Positions 1-10,924 of a stretch of 64,000 bases of DNA are shown here, one piece after another. Position numbers and translations under genes: made by a program. Numbering within the stretch: the first letter of the stretch is position 1; every line of letters starts with the position of its first letter. The stretch covers positions 372,001 through 436,000 of the forward strand of contig JAWWNJ010000170.1 of NCBI GenBank assembly GCA_037176885.1. Direction: 5' to 3'. Source of the DNA: Favolaschia claudopus. Lineage: Eukaryota; Basidiomycota; Agaricomycetes; Agaricales; Mycenaceae. The notes under the pieces were generated by a model. It had not been told where the DNA came from and searched no databases. It saw only the letters and a list, made by a program, of their open reading frames with translations.

Positions 1-484
1 ACCATGTTATCTCGTTGATTGGTTGTTCAAAAACAGGAGGGAGAGCCGAGCGATGGATCAGAGCAAGTCTTCGGGGAGGGCAGGATGGCGATAGTCATAT
101 TTTAGAATCAAACTCACCTCATGAGAGACAGAGTCGAAGTGAACTTGGGTTTGATTTACTTGATGCACCATAAAATTGAACTCGAGACATAACTTGAAGT
201 AAGTATTGTAGATGTTCATGCTGGATTCAGACAGAGAGACCGCTGAAGATCGAACACAGGTGAACTTATTAGTTCGAATCGATTTGAACGAAAGAAAGAA
301 ATGGAAGCTTACCTCGGGATAAATTGGTATACGTTCATCAAGCTTGCTTTATTTCAGTTTGGTTGTCTAGTGGACGCCGCGCTGTAATAGAGGAAGGTTG
401 AAGTCAACTCGAGTTAACATGAAGGAAGGTGAATTTCGCTTACTTGAATCAATACAAGATATGAATACCTTGGGCACACGCGCG
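1..484. other. No gene recognised
   Basis: Only short open frames are present, none with a recognisable domain or a convincing exon structure. The base composition matches the degenerate repeats that follow. It may be a more eroded part of the same repeat field, but I could not align units here with confidence. Confidence 0.4.
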
Positions 485-1290
485 CGATTGATACGGGCAT
501 AGATTTGCCTTCAAAATTCAAGTCTGACAGGGTAAGGAATTGAAATCAAACATACCTGGGACAGAACCGGCTTTCGGCGTCTAGGGTGCAAAAGAACGAG
601 GTCAGTATCCACTCGAGTCGTCCATTGAAATAGAATTTGAATACATACCGGCATAGTTTCGGTATACGTTCAATTGTGGAGGTACGCTCGAGCGCGATTC
701 AAGCCGGCATAGGTTTGGCCTGCGAAATTCAAGTCCATGATCAGAGTAAGTGATTGGAATAGAACGTACCCGAGACGAAACTAGCATAGTTTCGGCGTCA
801 AACGTGCATCACACGGAGAGCTTGGTGCGGATTGGCATGGTCTTGGCATCTGGGGTGTGCAAAAAGGGAAGTCAGTATCAGATTGTCTTGAAAATTACAA
901 AGAGTTGGACATACCTGGTAGTATACCGGCATAGTTTCGGTATCGGGCCAAATTAAGGGATCTTTCGAACGCCTAGGAAGTAAAATGAAGTCAGATTGAG
1001 TCGAGATAGCGAACGGATTATCGATGCGCACCTTGTACCAAGTCCAGCTCAAGCTCAGCTCCAAATCCAACACCAAGGAACTCCATAGTAAGAACTCAAA
1101 GAATAATCACCAAACGAACTGGAAGAAGGAAGATGTTAGCCCACTGAGGATCCCCGAGACGGCGTCAAGCTTGAAGTAAACAGAGAGCTGCGTGCGGAGA
1201 GGAATAGCTCCGGCCTTGACATTGAGTTTGAGTCGATGAAAAATGAATGCATACCGACATGGTTTCGGTAACAACCTCGAGAACGAAAGG
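485..1290. repeat. Degenerate tandem units with repeated hairpins
   Basis: The stretch around 485-590 can be aligned to 692-808: both start GCGCGATT, contain GGCATAG and AAATTCAAGTC, and end near GTGCA. A hairpin ATACCG-9 nt-CGGTAT is present exactly at 645-665 and 923-943 and in changed form at 1251-1271. A second hairpin, GAAACTA-GCA-TAGTTTC, is at 777-793. The spacing of about 200-330 bp suggests an eroded tandem array. No function is evident. Confidence 0.55.
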
Positions 1291-3294
1291 CTGGAAGAAT
1301 CCAAGGTTAGTCAGGTTGAGTTCGAGAGTGAAATGAATGGATAGCACACCTTGCTTCAAGTCCAAGTCAAAGCCAACTCCGATTCAAACGAGTTTGAAAA
1401 TCGTACGCGGCCTTCACAATCGAACACATTCAGTCAATCTCAAGATTCAAAGTCAAAGTCACTGGTCGTACTCACCCGAACGAAATCAACCCAACCTCAA
1501 TGAAGGTAAGCCGACGTTCATTCTGCAACTAATCTTGACCCGGTTGTGACAAAAGGAACAGAAAAGGTGACAGAATCGGCTCACCAAGAGATTGAAACGG
1601 TCCCGAACTCAAGACGGGTTCAATTTTTTGAAGTGCTACTTGTGTTGTTGAAGGCAAAGGGTGGAAGAGACTATCAAACGGTCAGTAATCGTTTATAATA
1701 GCGGTATTAAAACCTACCTAGACAGTCGGAACGTGCATCTCAGTAAAGCAATAAATTTATGTGCGAACCTCTTTGACATTATTGACACGTGGATCGAAGA
1801 AACTCTTTCCAGGCGCACTTTCTCGGTTTTGCTTGAAGATATCGAGCTAAGCGCCCGTTTAGCGCGCATGTCACAGGGGTGACGATTCGCGTTGCTTTCC
1901 TAATTCGGACTAATCATCCGTGAAACGCGCTCCCCATTCTCCACCCTCTCCTCATTTCTACCCACTCGGTTTCTCCGGAACCCAAACTAGATGCATAGGA
2001 GAGCGTAATAAACAATAACTGAAGTTATATGACAACGTAAGGTTCCGATCGGAACACTACAACATCTCTCCACCCCTCACCTCGAGGTGTCCCAGCCATC
2101 CGCATATAGTTCGAAACACTGACTCTTCTCACCCCGAATCAATGTTAGACGCGAGCTCAACGCGTTTTGATGTCGTGAATGATGCATCTATTGAGAAAGA
2201 AAATCCGAATTTATATTCATTCACTCACCGGCCGAGACCTTCTAATTGACCCCCCTCAGATATCGAAAATGTGAAGAGAGCAGACAGTTCATAATTAACA
2301 CCGGTACAACATATTCAACAGGCATTGTATTTGGCAATACTTTTTCAAAACACCACGTTTCCAGCAAAGGCATGAATTTTCGACTTTAACCTCCATGGGC
2401 GGACATAGATAGTGTTGGGTCACCATCGTAAATTTGGTTCAGAATGATCACATATACAGATATATGTGAACGACTCGCAAAACAGCTTGATATAGGCAGT
2501 CTACAACCCGAGAACCGTTTCGAAGACTGTTTTGCAGGGTTTTCACAGTCACTTGTGTAATAACATCATCTCCCCCGACCCATGCAACCTTGGTTCAGCA
2601 GATATTTTGCACTATTGAGTAGTACTCGTCAATCCGGAGACAGGAAAAGTTGTCTCGGGCATTCGGGCAGCCTATGCTAAGGAGTAGAAAAGTTTTTGTT
2701 CGAGACGGAAAAGCCGGAACGTGCGGGCCGGTCATCCGTCGCCACTCTAAGTTTGTTTCTAGAGCACGCTTTTCTGCATTTCCCATCGCGGCTCGGGTTG
2801 GAAGTCGATTCATACTACTAGCAGTAGTATAGCATATACTCAAGACACAATATGCCGCTGCCACAGCTCATCGCCGCCGAATCACCGGTGGTGTCTAAAC
2901 TTGGCTTTTTGGTCAATGGTTTCACCAACGACACGGCAGCTCTTCTTTTCTCTTCTCTCTTCCACTCCAGCCTGGTCCAGCAGACATTGTTGAGCTCCGC
3001 TCCTACCAAATTCAAACTTGCACAGAAGTTCATTACAATCCACTCAGAAGTTCAGGTTGAAATATTTGTCGCCGTATCAAATTCAACCCTCGAGCGCGAA
3101 CGGCAATATTCATTGGCTCCGAGCACATAAGATACATTTATTCCGCGCTACTGTCGGTGATATCGGTGAAGAATACGCGGCTTCCCTAATTTTCTGGGCT
3201 GGTTGAAGGATGACATGGAATCCGAATGTTTGACTATTTCGTCAACAGCAGTCGCAGGAGGTGCGTGAGTTAATTTTGAAGCATATCATGCCCT
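1291..3294. other. No gene recognised
   Basis: Short open frames at 1661-1882 (plus), 2595-2864 (minus) and 2852-3130 (plus) have no recognisable motif, no supporting splice structure and no conserved neighbour. I see no tRNA, inverted-repeat element or long repeat here. Confidence 0.4.
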
Positions 3295-3960
3295 AAGCAT
3301 AGTAAATCTCGTGCCAATGGTGAGTATTTTTCAAGTTCTGTTTCTGCAATGTCAATGTACACATTGACGCAGGCAGGGACGCAGGTGGCTGTGTATCAAG
3401 CGTCGATGTTGAACTTGATGAAGAGATACGCAGGTTTAGTTGGAATTCAATTGCAATTGAAAGTCCGGAACCATTGAAGCGGAGGCATTTTTGACTGACA
3501 ATGTTGACGCAGGCACTGACATAAACTGACATTGCAGATATTTGAACTGACATTACGAGGCGCCGGTACTGACATAGCGTGCGTCACGAGTGACATTGCG
3601 AAGTGACATTTGACGCAGCAAACTAACATTTTGACATTGAACTTTGACGCAGCGAAAAAATTGACGCGTTACCATTGACGCAAACTGGCATTGACTGACA
3701 TTTCAGGTAAGTTTAGTCAGTGGATTTCTCACCAACAATGATCACTAACGGTTCATGTACCGGTGCCGAACGATGTATTCAAGTGTCTACTATACCGCTA
3801 CCGACTACCCAACACAATGCTCAGCACTTTCGGTGAGTTCAACCATTGACAGAAAATGCCAGCAACATTGACTGACGCAGACTGACATTGCATGCGTCAA
3901 AATGTCAAACATGTCAATGCAATGTCAAAATATCTTTGCCCCAGAATTTGTGTGGATAAT
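3295..3960. repeat. Dense cluster of TGACATT and TGACGC motifs
   Basis: About twenty copies of two heptamer-like words, TGACATT and TGACGCA/G, are interspersed on both strands. They are densest at 3350-3390, 3495-3710 and 3845-3950. Examples are TGACATTGCGAAGTGACATT near 3590 and the reverse-strand group near 3895-3940. Spacing is irregular, so this is not a simple microsatellite. It could be a degenerate minisatellite or a cluster of protein-binding sites; TGACG is the core of many bZIP sites, but that link is only inference. Confidence 0.6.
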
Positions 3961-4072
3961 TGTATGACTGATTGAAGTTCTAGGATTCAGGGTTAAGTCA
4001 ATGGGATACTATAGCGGGGAGTGGGTGGTTTCAAGTCGGAAGGTATGGCCGACCTTCGGAAGATTCAACAGA

Positions 4073-4170
4073 GCTCGGCGGTGGTGGATGGTCGGAGGTC
4101 CACGTCTTCACAAAGTCGTTGCAATCATTGACAATTGTCGAAGATTGCCCGTTCGATCCGGGGGCCGGGT
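4073..4170 (+). ncRNA. tRNA-like small RNA unit 1
   Basis: The ends pair as GCTCGGC (4073-4079) with GCCGGGT (4164-4170), including G-T pairs. A T-arm, CCCG-TTCGATC-CGGG, sits just inside the 3' strand and resembles a polymerase III B box. Six T residues follow at 4195-4200. It is the first of four units in this cluster and is closest in sequence to the units at 23951 and 24235. Confidence 0.5.
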
Positions 4171-4342
4171 TTGCGCTTTCGACCAGCCTGTTCGTTTTTT
4201 GCTACTTGCCTACAATAGTGTTATTCCATTGACCTTCGACTTGAGTTCACGATTGGTTTATTTTTCCTTTCCTCCTTTTTCTTTGTGATCGCCGTGGTGG
4301 GTCCGTTGTTCGTATGAGGTTCACTGGAAGTGCTTGAGGGAA

Positions 4343-4430
4343 GCTTGCTAGCGGTGGTCTGCGCCTTCGTTAAATTGTCGTTAGGGATGCTTAGACATGA
4401 AGGTCACCCGTTCGATTCGGGATGCCAAGC
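4343..4430 (+). ncRNA. tRNA-like small RNA unit 2
   Basis: The closing stem is GCTTGCT with GCCAAGC, with one mismatch. The T-arm CCCG-TTCGATT-CGGG at 4407-4421 is perfect. The D-arm-like hairpin is weaker than in its relatives (GCGG-TGGT-CTGC). A T5 run follows at 4453-4457. Confidence 0.5.
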
Positions 4431-4789
4431 CTAATGACGCGATAGTCTAGTCTTTTTGGAGGTTTTGCGAGGGAAGGTTAAGTGTGGCTGAGTGTGGTTG
4501 AATTTTGTCTTCGGTGATTGATATGGCAAGGAAGTCTTGATTCGTTTGCCAGAGAGAACTTCGTGAATAAGGGAGTCTTTAATTGCCCTCAAGGTTTCAA
4601 GTGAATTCAAGTCGACGCTTGGTAGTGAAGGTCTACGGAAACTTATCAATATAAGCGAATGGAGCTGACAGGCTTGATTTGGGCAGAAGAGCTTAAGCTT
4701 CAAACTATGAATAGATTGGAAAGGTTCAAAAGAGTCGGACTCAGACTTCAGTGATGCCTGTAGAGCGAACAAGGAGAAATACAAGAGAA

Positions 4790-4880
4790 GCTTGGTAGCG
4801 GTGGTCCGCAACTTACCCTAATTACCGCAAGAAAGGCCAATAGGGTAGTAAGGTGCGCCGTTCGATTCGGGCTGCCAAGC
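4790..4880 (+). ncRNA. tRNA-like small RNA unit 3
   Basis: This is one of the best-formed units. The 7-bp closing stem is GCTTGGT (4790-4796) with GCCAAGC (4874-4880). The D-arm-like hairpin is GCGG-TGGT-CCGC at 4798-4809. A long central stem pairs CTTACCCTA with TAGGGTAGTAAG. The T-loop is TTCGATT. Runs of T lie at 4901-4904 and 4907-4912. The D-loop is too short and position 14 is not A, so it is not a standard tRNA. Confidence 0.55.
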
Positions 4881-5213
4881 CTGAGCTTGGGTAAGTCGCC
4901 TTTTCATTTTTTGGGTTTTTTGGCGCTTTTTCGTCGTCGTTTATGGTATTATTGATAATCGCAGCGGGCGAACCCCGTTTTTGATCAATGTTGATGATTG
5001 ACTACTACTAGTCGGAGTCAGATTCAGTGGGTACTAAAAGTGAATGAAGCTGGCAGGTTCGATTTTGAATTAGGACTGTGCATGGTTAATTTCGAGTGGA
5101 ACGAAAGGGATGTCAACGGCGGTTCGAAGGGCTTGAATTGTGATTAGATTTGAAAGCTTTGAACTCGCACTCATGCCTGTAGAACAGAGTGGACAAGGAG
5201 AGAGGGGAGAAGC

Positions 5214-5304
5214 CTTGGTAGCGGTGGTCCGCAACTTTCTCTGGTCAGTAGCGCGAACAAAACTATCATCGATGAGGTGCGCCCATTCAATTCGGGCTGC
5301 CAAG
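5214..5304 (+). ncRNA. tRNA-like small RNA unit 4
   Basis: The closing stem is CTTGGT with CCAAG, and the D-arm hairpin GCGG-TGGT-CCGC is intact. The T-arm is decayed (CCCA-TTCAATT-CGGG). A T5 run lies at 5337-5341. The unit and its flank match the minus-strand unit at 62961-63054, which links this cluster to the region upstream of the fourth gene-family copy. Confidence 0.5.
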
Positions 5305-6186
5305 TTTGATTTTAATCACTTACTCGAGGACGATGGTTTTTGCGCTTTTTCTCGTCGTGATTTTGGTATACCTACTGGGGACTGAGACGAGGTTCACTTT
5401 GGATGCGTGGTAGCGGAGGTTCAGGACACTCGTTATTGTAAGGAAAGGGAGTGGACAGCGTTCCAGCTGGGATTGAGATTCGATTATGCTGAGCGTATCA
5501 CTATCAGAGTGTTGTGGCCCCATTCCTGTTCGAATAGGGATCGGGCCCTTTGTGGTAGTTGCGGAGACTTTTTTGCGTGCAGAAGGGGTCGCGTCGAATC
5601 CAGTGGGAGATGTTGATGGTAGTGCTCTGGAATCGTAATACTTCATGTGCATTTGGTCAAGTATTCAGTTAAGTAAGATGTAACGCGTCCAAGCGTGAAG
5701 GATTCGGCGAAGTTGAATGAAGTTTCAAAGCAGTCAGTTTTTTTCCAACGTGTGACCAATGCGTTGCTGCGGTGGATGAACGACGACGCGGCTGTAGACG
5801 AGCTGTACGATACCTACCTCCTTCAAGCTGGGACTGATCATCCAGCTTGTTCAAACGGCTCCTGCCCCGTTCAATTCGGGGCTGAGCCCTGTTCGAATAC
5901 ATAGCTTGTTTTGTTTCGGCATTTTAATTTCTTTCTTTGACTAGCGCGGTAGGCGTAGATGTCACAAGGGTATGGAGTTAGGTGGTGGTTGGTATTACTG
6001 TGATACTGAGAAGTTGTCAGTGATCAAACAAGTAAGTATTCGAGAATCAACACCTCCAACGATTCTGTGAGCTTGTAGCTTGAAAATAATCAAGTCATTT
6101 TGTGTAACTGACACGCCAGTGCAATAGATCAGCGACGCTCTTCTGCACGCTGTACGAAGTGGGAAACTAGAAACGCGATGACCAGC

Positions 6187-6222
6187 AACGACGCGTTGTT
6201 GTGGTGTATGTACGCGATTGAT
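6187..6222 (+). promoter_or_regulatory. Shared upstream module, copy 1
   Basis: A 36-bp sequence running from AACGACGCGTTGTTG to TACGCGATTGAT lies about 225 bp before the ATG of family copy 1. Near-identical versions occur upstream of copies 2, 3 and 4 and of the F-box-like gene. The position suggests a promoter or transcription-start element, which is inference. Confidence 0.5.
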
Positions 6223-6447
6223 ATTGATGATCTACTGATGTGGTGCCACGTTTCCGCGGCACACTCTTTCTGTACGCCGACTGCGCTCCGCTTCCAAGTC
6301 GTCGTCCCACTCCTTCTCCCTTCCCACTCGTCTTGTCATCGACACTCCTTGCCAGACCTATCCTACCTTCTACACCCTCTAATCTCCATAACTATCCGCT
6401 AGCCGACTCCAAACCCTCACAAAAACAAAAGCAAAAGCAAAAACAGA

Positions 6448-9400
6448 ATGGGCACAACACAAAGCACCCTCAGCTCCCCGGAAACGCTCCTCACGGCCGC
6501 GGCGCTCGTTGTAGGCGGGGCTGTCGCTGTTGGGTACACCGTCTCCGCCTCCGCCTCCGCGTCTTCCTCGTCGGCGGCGGGCGAGAAGGGTAACTTGAAG
6601 AGCAAGAAGAAGAAAGGTGGCGCGAAGGCTGGGAAGGACAACGGCGCGGTGGGGTTTTTGTCCGTGCCCGTTCCTAACTCTACGTCCCCCGACGCCCCAT
6701 CTGTGGCGTCGACACCCGCCCAACCGAAGAAATCAAAACGCAAAGACGCCAACAAATCCTCGCCTGCCGACTCGATCTCCACTTCGCTCGTCACGGCACC
6801 GGCACCATCCTCTTCACTCCCGGGCACGTTTGCCGACGACGCTGACGCCGACGTGCAGAATTTAAAGGCGAAGACGAAGGCGCATTCCAAGAAACGGAGA
6901 AACGGGGTTGCTGCTGCGTCCACTCCCACCGCTTCTACTACTACTACAGCGGCGACAACGGGCGAGGTCGGCACGCCGACGCCGCCCGCTATCGTACCGG
7001 GCTCCGTGGGTGTCTCTGGTGTCACGACGAAGGAGGGGAAGAAGAAATCGAAGGCCAAGAAAAAATCCTCCCCCTCTTCTTCCTCTGCTGCCCCCGCGTC
7101 GGCGGCCGGTGGGGAGAGCACGGACGACGGGTGGACGCGCGTCGGGCCTGGGCGAGGGGGCGATACGACCAGTGCGAGCGCGAGTCAGCCGCCGAGTTTG
7201 AGCGTTACTGAGGAAGAAGAGGCGGTGGAAGAAGAAGAAGAGGCAGAGGAGATCCCGTTGCCGGGTATGCGCGTCAGGGATCGGCCGCCGAAGAGGCCGT
7301 TGGCGGAGAGGTTGTTGCCGAAGGCGAGGAAGACGGGTGTGGACGAGTGAGTGCTTTTCTTCCTCCTTCCTTGATTTGGTTTCGCCATTTTCTCCCTTCA
7401 TTTTCGTTTCCCCTTTTTTTCGCTGCTTTCTACGTACTTTGACTCCCTCCCTCCCTTCCTGTTTCAGCCGCGACCCGACTTCGTTCCCTGTCCCCACTCG
7501 GGCCAATTGAATTGGTTTTTGTCTCTGGCCTTGGTCGCTACGCGTCCTCACCATGTGCGCCTCGTCTGCCTCGTCAGTCGAGCTATCTAGCTCCAGTGTG
7601 ACCCACATGGGCCTTGGATTTCACCTCGATCTTCCAATGATATATTATCATCCATTCTCGTACCTTTTCGTCGTATCGTACCGTTTTCAATGCTGGCTCG
7701 CTGACTGCTGTACCCGCGGTCGATGCCTTTGCCTTTTTCTTGTTTCCTTGTCTCCATTCCTTATTCTTATTCTTCTTCTTCGTTCTTTCGACAATCTCTC
7801 CTCATTCGGTTTCGCATTTCTCTCTATGTTCATGACGGACCCGAGCGGCTTGGACTCGCGAGGGAGCTTCGTCGTCGATGCACTCGATTTTTTGCCGATG
7901 TGTCGTTGCCATACCGTGCCACGTCACTCGCTCAGCTGGGGTTTCTTCCTTTCTTTCTTTCAATCCTTCTCGCTCTGCCGAGAAACTCTTCTTTGGCCCT
8001 TTCCTGGTATTTGCATTCACGTTTTCACCTTGGGTCTACTGGTCTACCTATGATTACTTGGCGCGGCCTTGTCCGCCTTGACGATTAATCGTCTTTGGTC
8101 TTCGGATGTACCGCCTGCTGTTCCTGTAGAAACGAGGACGGTTTCCGGTGGGGAGGTACGGATGGGTTCGTCTTCTCTCTTCAGAGTCGTTGAAGATGAT
8201 ACCCAGAACGCGCCTACATATCTCCCCTCGTCATGCACAGACGAGAACGGTGGCGATGGTCTGGCTGACGTCTTTGCCTTTGGCTTTTACTTCCCCTTCT
8301 CCGTTGGTCGTCTGGTCCCCGCTTCTCTATTCGCATTCTATCTTGTCTCATTACCGTCGATTGCCTCGAATCTTTGCCTCGGTTTTTCTTGACGTTTTTC
8401 TTCCTCACTCTGCCTTTCCTACTGCCTTTCTGGTCCTCCTAGCCTTTCCTATGGCCGTTCTTTCTCCTCCAAAACTTCGTTCTTCTCATCTTCCTCCCCC
8501 ATTTCTGCCTGTATCTACTTCGTTCCATGAGGCGATGGGACCTTCTTCTTCTACTTGGTTCTTCGTCCAGTGTGCTTTCCTCGCCCGCCTCGCCGTCTTT
8601 GTACCCTCGCTCGCCGTCCCGCGGGTTGTTGTCGGTGGGGGTGTGACATGTACGCGCCTGGGGAGGTCCGAGCGAGGTTATCTCTTTCGCAGGCCCACGC
8701 TGGAGGTAGGCGTGCGAAAGGGGTGCCCGAACTGCACTTACATTCTGCATCCGCTCGTCATTCGTTGGTCGATGGTCTAGTTCATGACTTGGCTTTCGTT
8801 CTCCTCTCCGCTGGTCGTCAAGTCGCTTTTTTATGCGTCCATACATCCTCCCCCTTTCCTCTCCTCTCCTCTTCCTTTCTCTCCCACTTTTCCTGCCTTG
8901 CTTCTACTTTCGTTCTTTTTTCCCCCTCCCCTTCGTCTTTTTCCTTCCTTCTCTTCCTTCTTCCTCTTTTCCTTCCTTCCCTCCCCCCCGCTGCTCTAAA
9001 CATCCACTTACTCGTCTTTCTTTTATACAGCATGCTCCCCGCCTCCTCTCCCGACTACCCCGCCCTCGCGCGGGTCATGCGCGTCGTCCCGGGGTCTTCA
9101 TCCCCTCGTCAGCATCAGCAACAAGACGAAGAAACTGACGACGCGGAGACATCGGGACACGACGACCCCCTCACAGACGCGGAGGTGCAAGCGGCGTTGC
9201 GCGCGGTGGAGGAGGCGGATGAGATGGAGCGCCGGGGAGGGGTTAGTGGTGCGGAGGGCGAAGGTGGGGAGGATGGGGAAGAGTGGGGGTTCGTGCCTGT
9301 TAGGAGGAGGGGGGCTGGTGAGTTGTTTGGTTTCTCTTTTTCTTGAGTTTCGTGTTTGTGGATTTGGGGCGGCGGTTTCGTGCCTGAGGTGCACGAGGAG

Positions 9401-10885
9401 GGGACTTGAGGATCCTCTTTCTTTGATCTGCGTTCTCGACCTGGGGGTGTCAAGTGTGAGCGTCGCGGCGGGGCTGGTCGTTCTTAGCGCTGTCCTCCCT
9501 TCCTTGTTCAGGTTCTTCCACCGCTACGCACCCGACGATGGCGGGTCCCGTCCTTGCTGGAGGCTGAAGGGGATGTCTGGCTATTTACACTCCCGCCTGC
9601 GTCGTCCGTGGATCAGGTGGTGCCATGCATTGTGGGTGGCGAGGGATGCGTATCCCTGATATGACGGATGGGATTTCGACGGAGAGGAGGAGGAGGAGGT
9701 TGATTGGTGATATCGATAACGCGGGACGCGTGTGTCTTGGTGTCTTCGTAGGGGTGGATGGCTGGTTGAGGGATGGGCGTCATCACCGTATCTTCGTCGG
9801 AGGAGACGAGACGCAAGACCCCGGCGCGGGTGCGTGCGTGCGTATCGTCTCGACTGGTGATATTGTCGGGATTGTGGTCCCGAGGCACGGTGTAAAGGGG
9901 CGCGTGGAGGGGCGGGATGATCTTGACGATCGAGCGCTGGAAGCTGGTCTCGTTGTGGCGCGAGGCTGGGTATGTCGTGCTTTCGTGCTCGCTGTTTCCT
10001 GTGGCCATGAATAGGCGACGAGGGTGTTTCTTCCTCATCGTGCGTCGGGGGCGAGTGTCTGATCAGGCGATGACGGCTTCTGGATCGGCGCTGCTTGTGA
10101 CGCCACGGGCGCGGGCCACGCTCTTCGTTGGGGCATTTTTACCTGTATCGCATCGCCCGCGAAGCCATACCTTCCTCTCTCTCCGTCTCGCCCTCGCCCT
10201 CGGGCTACCTCTCTTTCTTCCTCTCTGTGCTCTTCATCGGGATGTCAATCACTTACCTTTCTTTCCTTTGCAGCTCAATCCCGCCCGCAGGCGCCTCGTC
10301 TTCCTTCACTAGTAGCACACCTTCAGGTGGGTCTCCTCCTCCTCCTCCTCCCCCTCTTCCTCTGTCTTCTCCTCCTCTCTCTTCTTCCTACCTCACTAAC
10401 ACCGTCACCTCAGACTCCGGCACCGGCGCGCAGTCGAAGAAAAACGCCAGGAAGCGGGAGGCGGCGAAGGCTGCCAAGGCGGCGCAGGAGAAGGCGCAGA
10501 AGGCTGCGTTGAAGGCGCATCGGAGGGGGTTGGAGGCGGAGAGGATGAAGGGTGAGTGGGTTTTCTATACGTTGATCTTGGACTGGTACGAAGGGGCGGC
10601 GTGCTCGCGGATTGAGCGACGGCGGATGTGGATTCGCAGGGATAGATGAGTGTCTCCTCGCCTCGCATTGCCTCGTCCTCCGCCGCCGCCATCTGTAGCC
10701 CGTACCGCGACTGTTACCCTCATCCCTAATTCTGCCCGGTGCCTTAATTCTACCCGGCCCCTACCGCAACTAACCCACATACGACAGCCCAATCACAAGC
10801 CTCCAGCAAGGCGTCTAACAACATCAAAGTCAGCGGGGGGATGACCGCGAGCGTGGATGCGGGTGGGAGGTTGGTTTGGGATTGA
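6448..10885 (+). pseudogene. Five-exon gene family, copy 1 (one-base frameshift in exon 3)
   Basis: The exons are 6448-7346, 9031-9317, 10274-10326, 10414-10551 and 10788-10885, all with GT-AG introns. The product starts MGTTQS (a possible N-myristoylation signal), then has a hydrophobic segment at about residues 14-33, a lysine-rich tract, the motif DDGWTRVGPG, an acidic run of Glu, and EIPLPGMRVRDRPPKRPLAE. Exon 2 encodes PDYPALARVMRVVPG and EWGFVPV. Exon 4 encodes an Ala/Lys/Glu-rich helix. Exon 5 ends GGRLVWD. I do not recognise the family and assign no function. Exon 3 has 53 nt, whereas copies 3 and 4 have 54; the missing base breaks the frame. Exon 3 is phase 1-1, so skipping it would restore the frame, and the gene could still be active. 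Intron 1 is 1,684 nt, very long for such a fungus, and pyrimidine-rich. Confidence 0.7.
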
Positions 10886-10924
10886 TATTGAGAGAGGTCC
10901 AGGGGCGCCGGGTCTGTTGCTTGA

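Larger units (their letters stand above)
5500..10885 (+). repeat. Segmental duplication, left copy (partner 25120-30421)
   Basis: This block matches 25120-30421 in the same orientation. The match includes the 5' flank (the stretch around 5700-6447 is almost unchanged at 25330-26066), all five exons and parts of the introns. The left edge lies in a decayed T-arm motif (5525-5540 against about 25150-25170). Long introns have diverged more than exons and promoter. Confidence 0.8.

Noticed and set aside
2852..3130. 92-codon frame beginning MPLPQLIAAES
   Set aside because: It overlaps frames on the other strand, has no recognisable motif, and no splice sites extend it.
4790..4880. Ordinary tRNA gene
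   Set aside because: The unit resembles a cloverleaf, but the D-loop is only 4 nt, position 14 is not A, and no normal anticodon arm can be drawn. It is listed as tRNA-like only.
8555..9346. 263-codon frame across the end of intron 1 and exon 2 of copy 1
   Set aside because: Its first part is pyrimidine-rich intron with Leu/Ser/Phe bias. Only the last part is coding, and it is better explained by the exon at 9031-9317.
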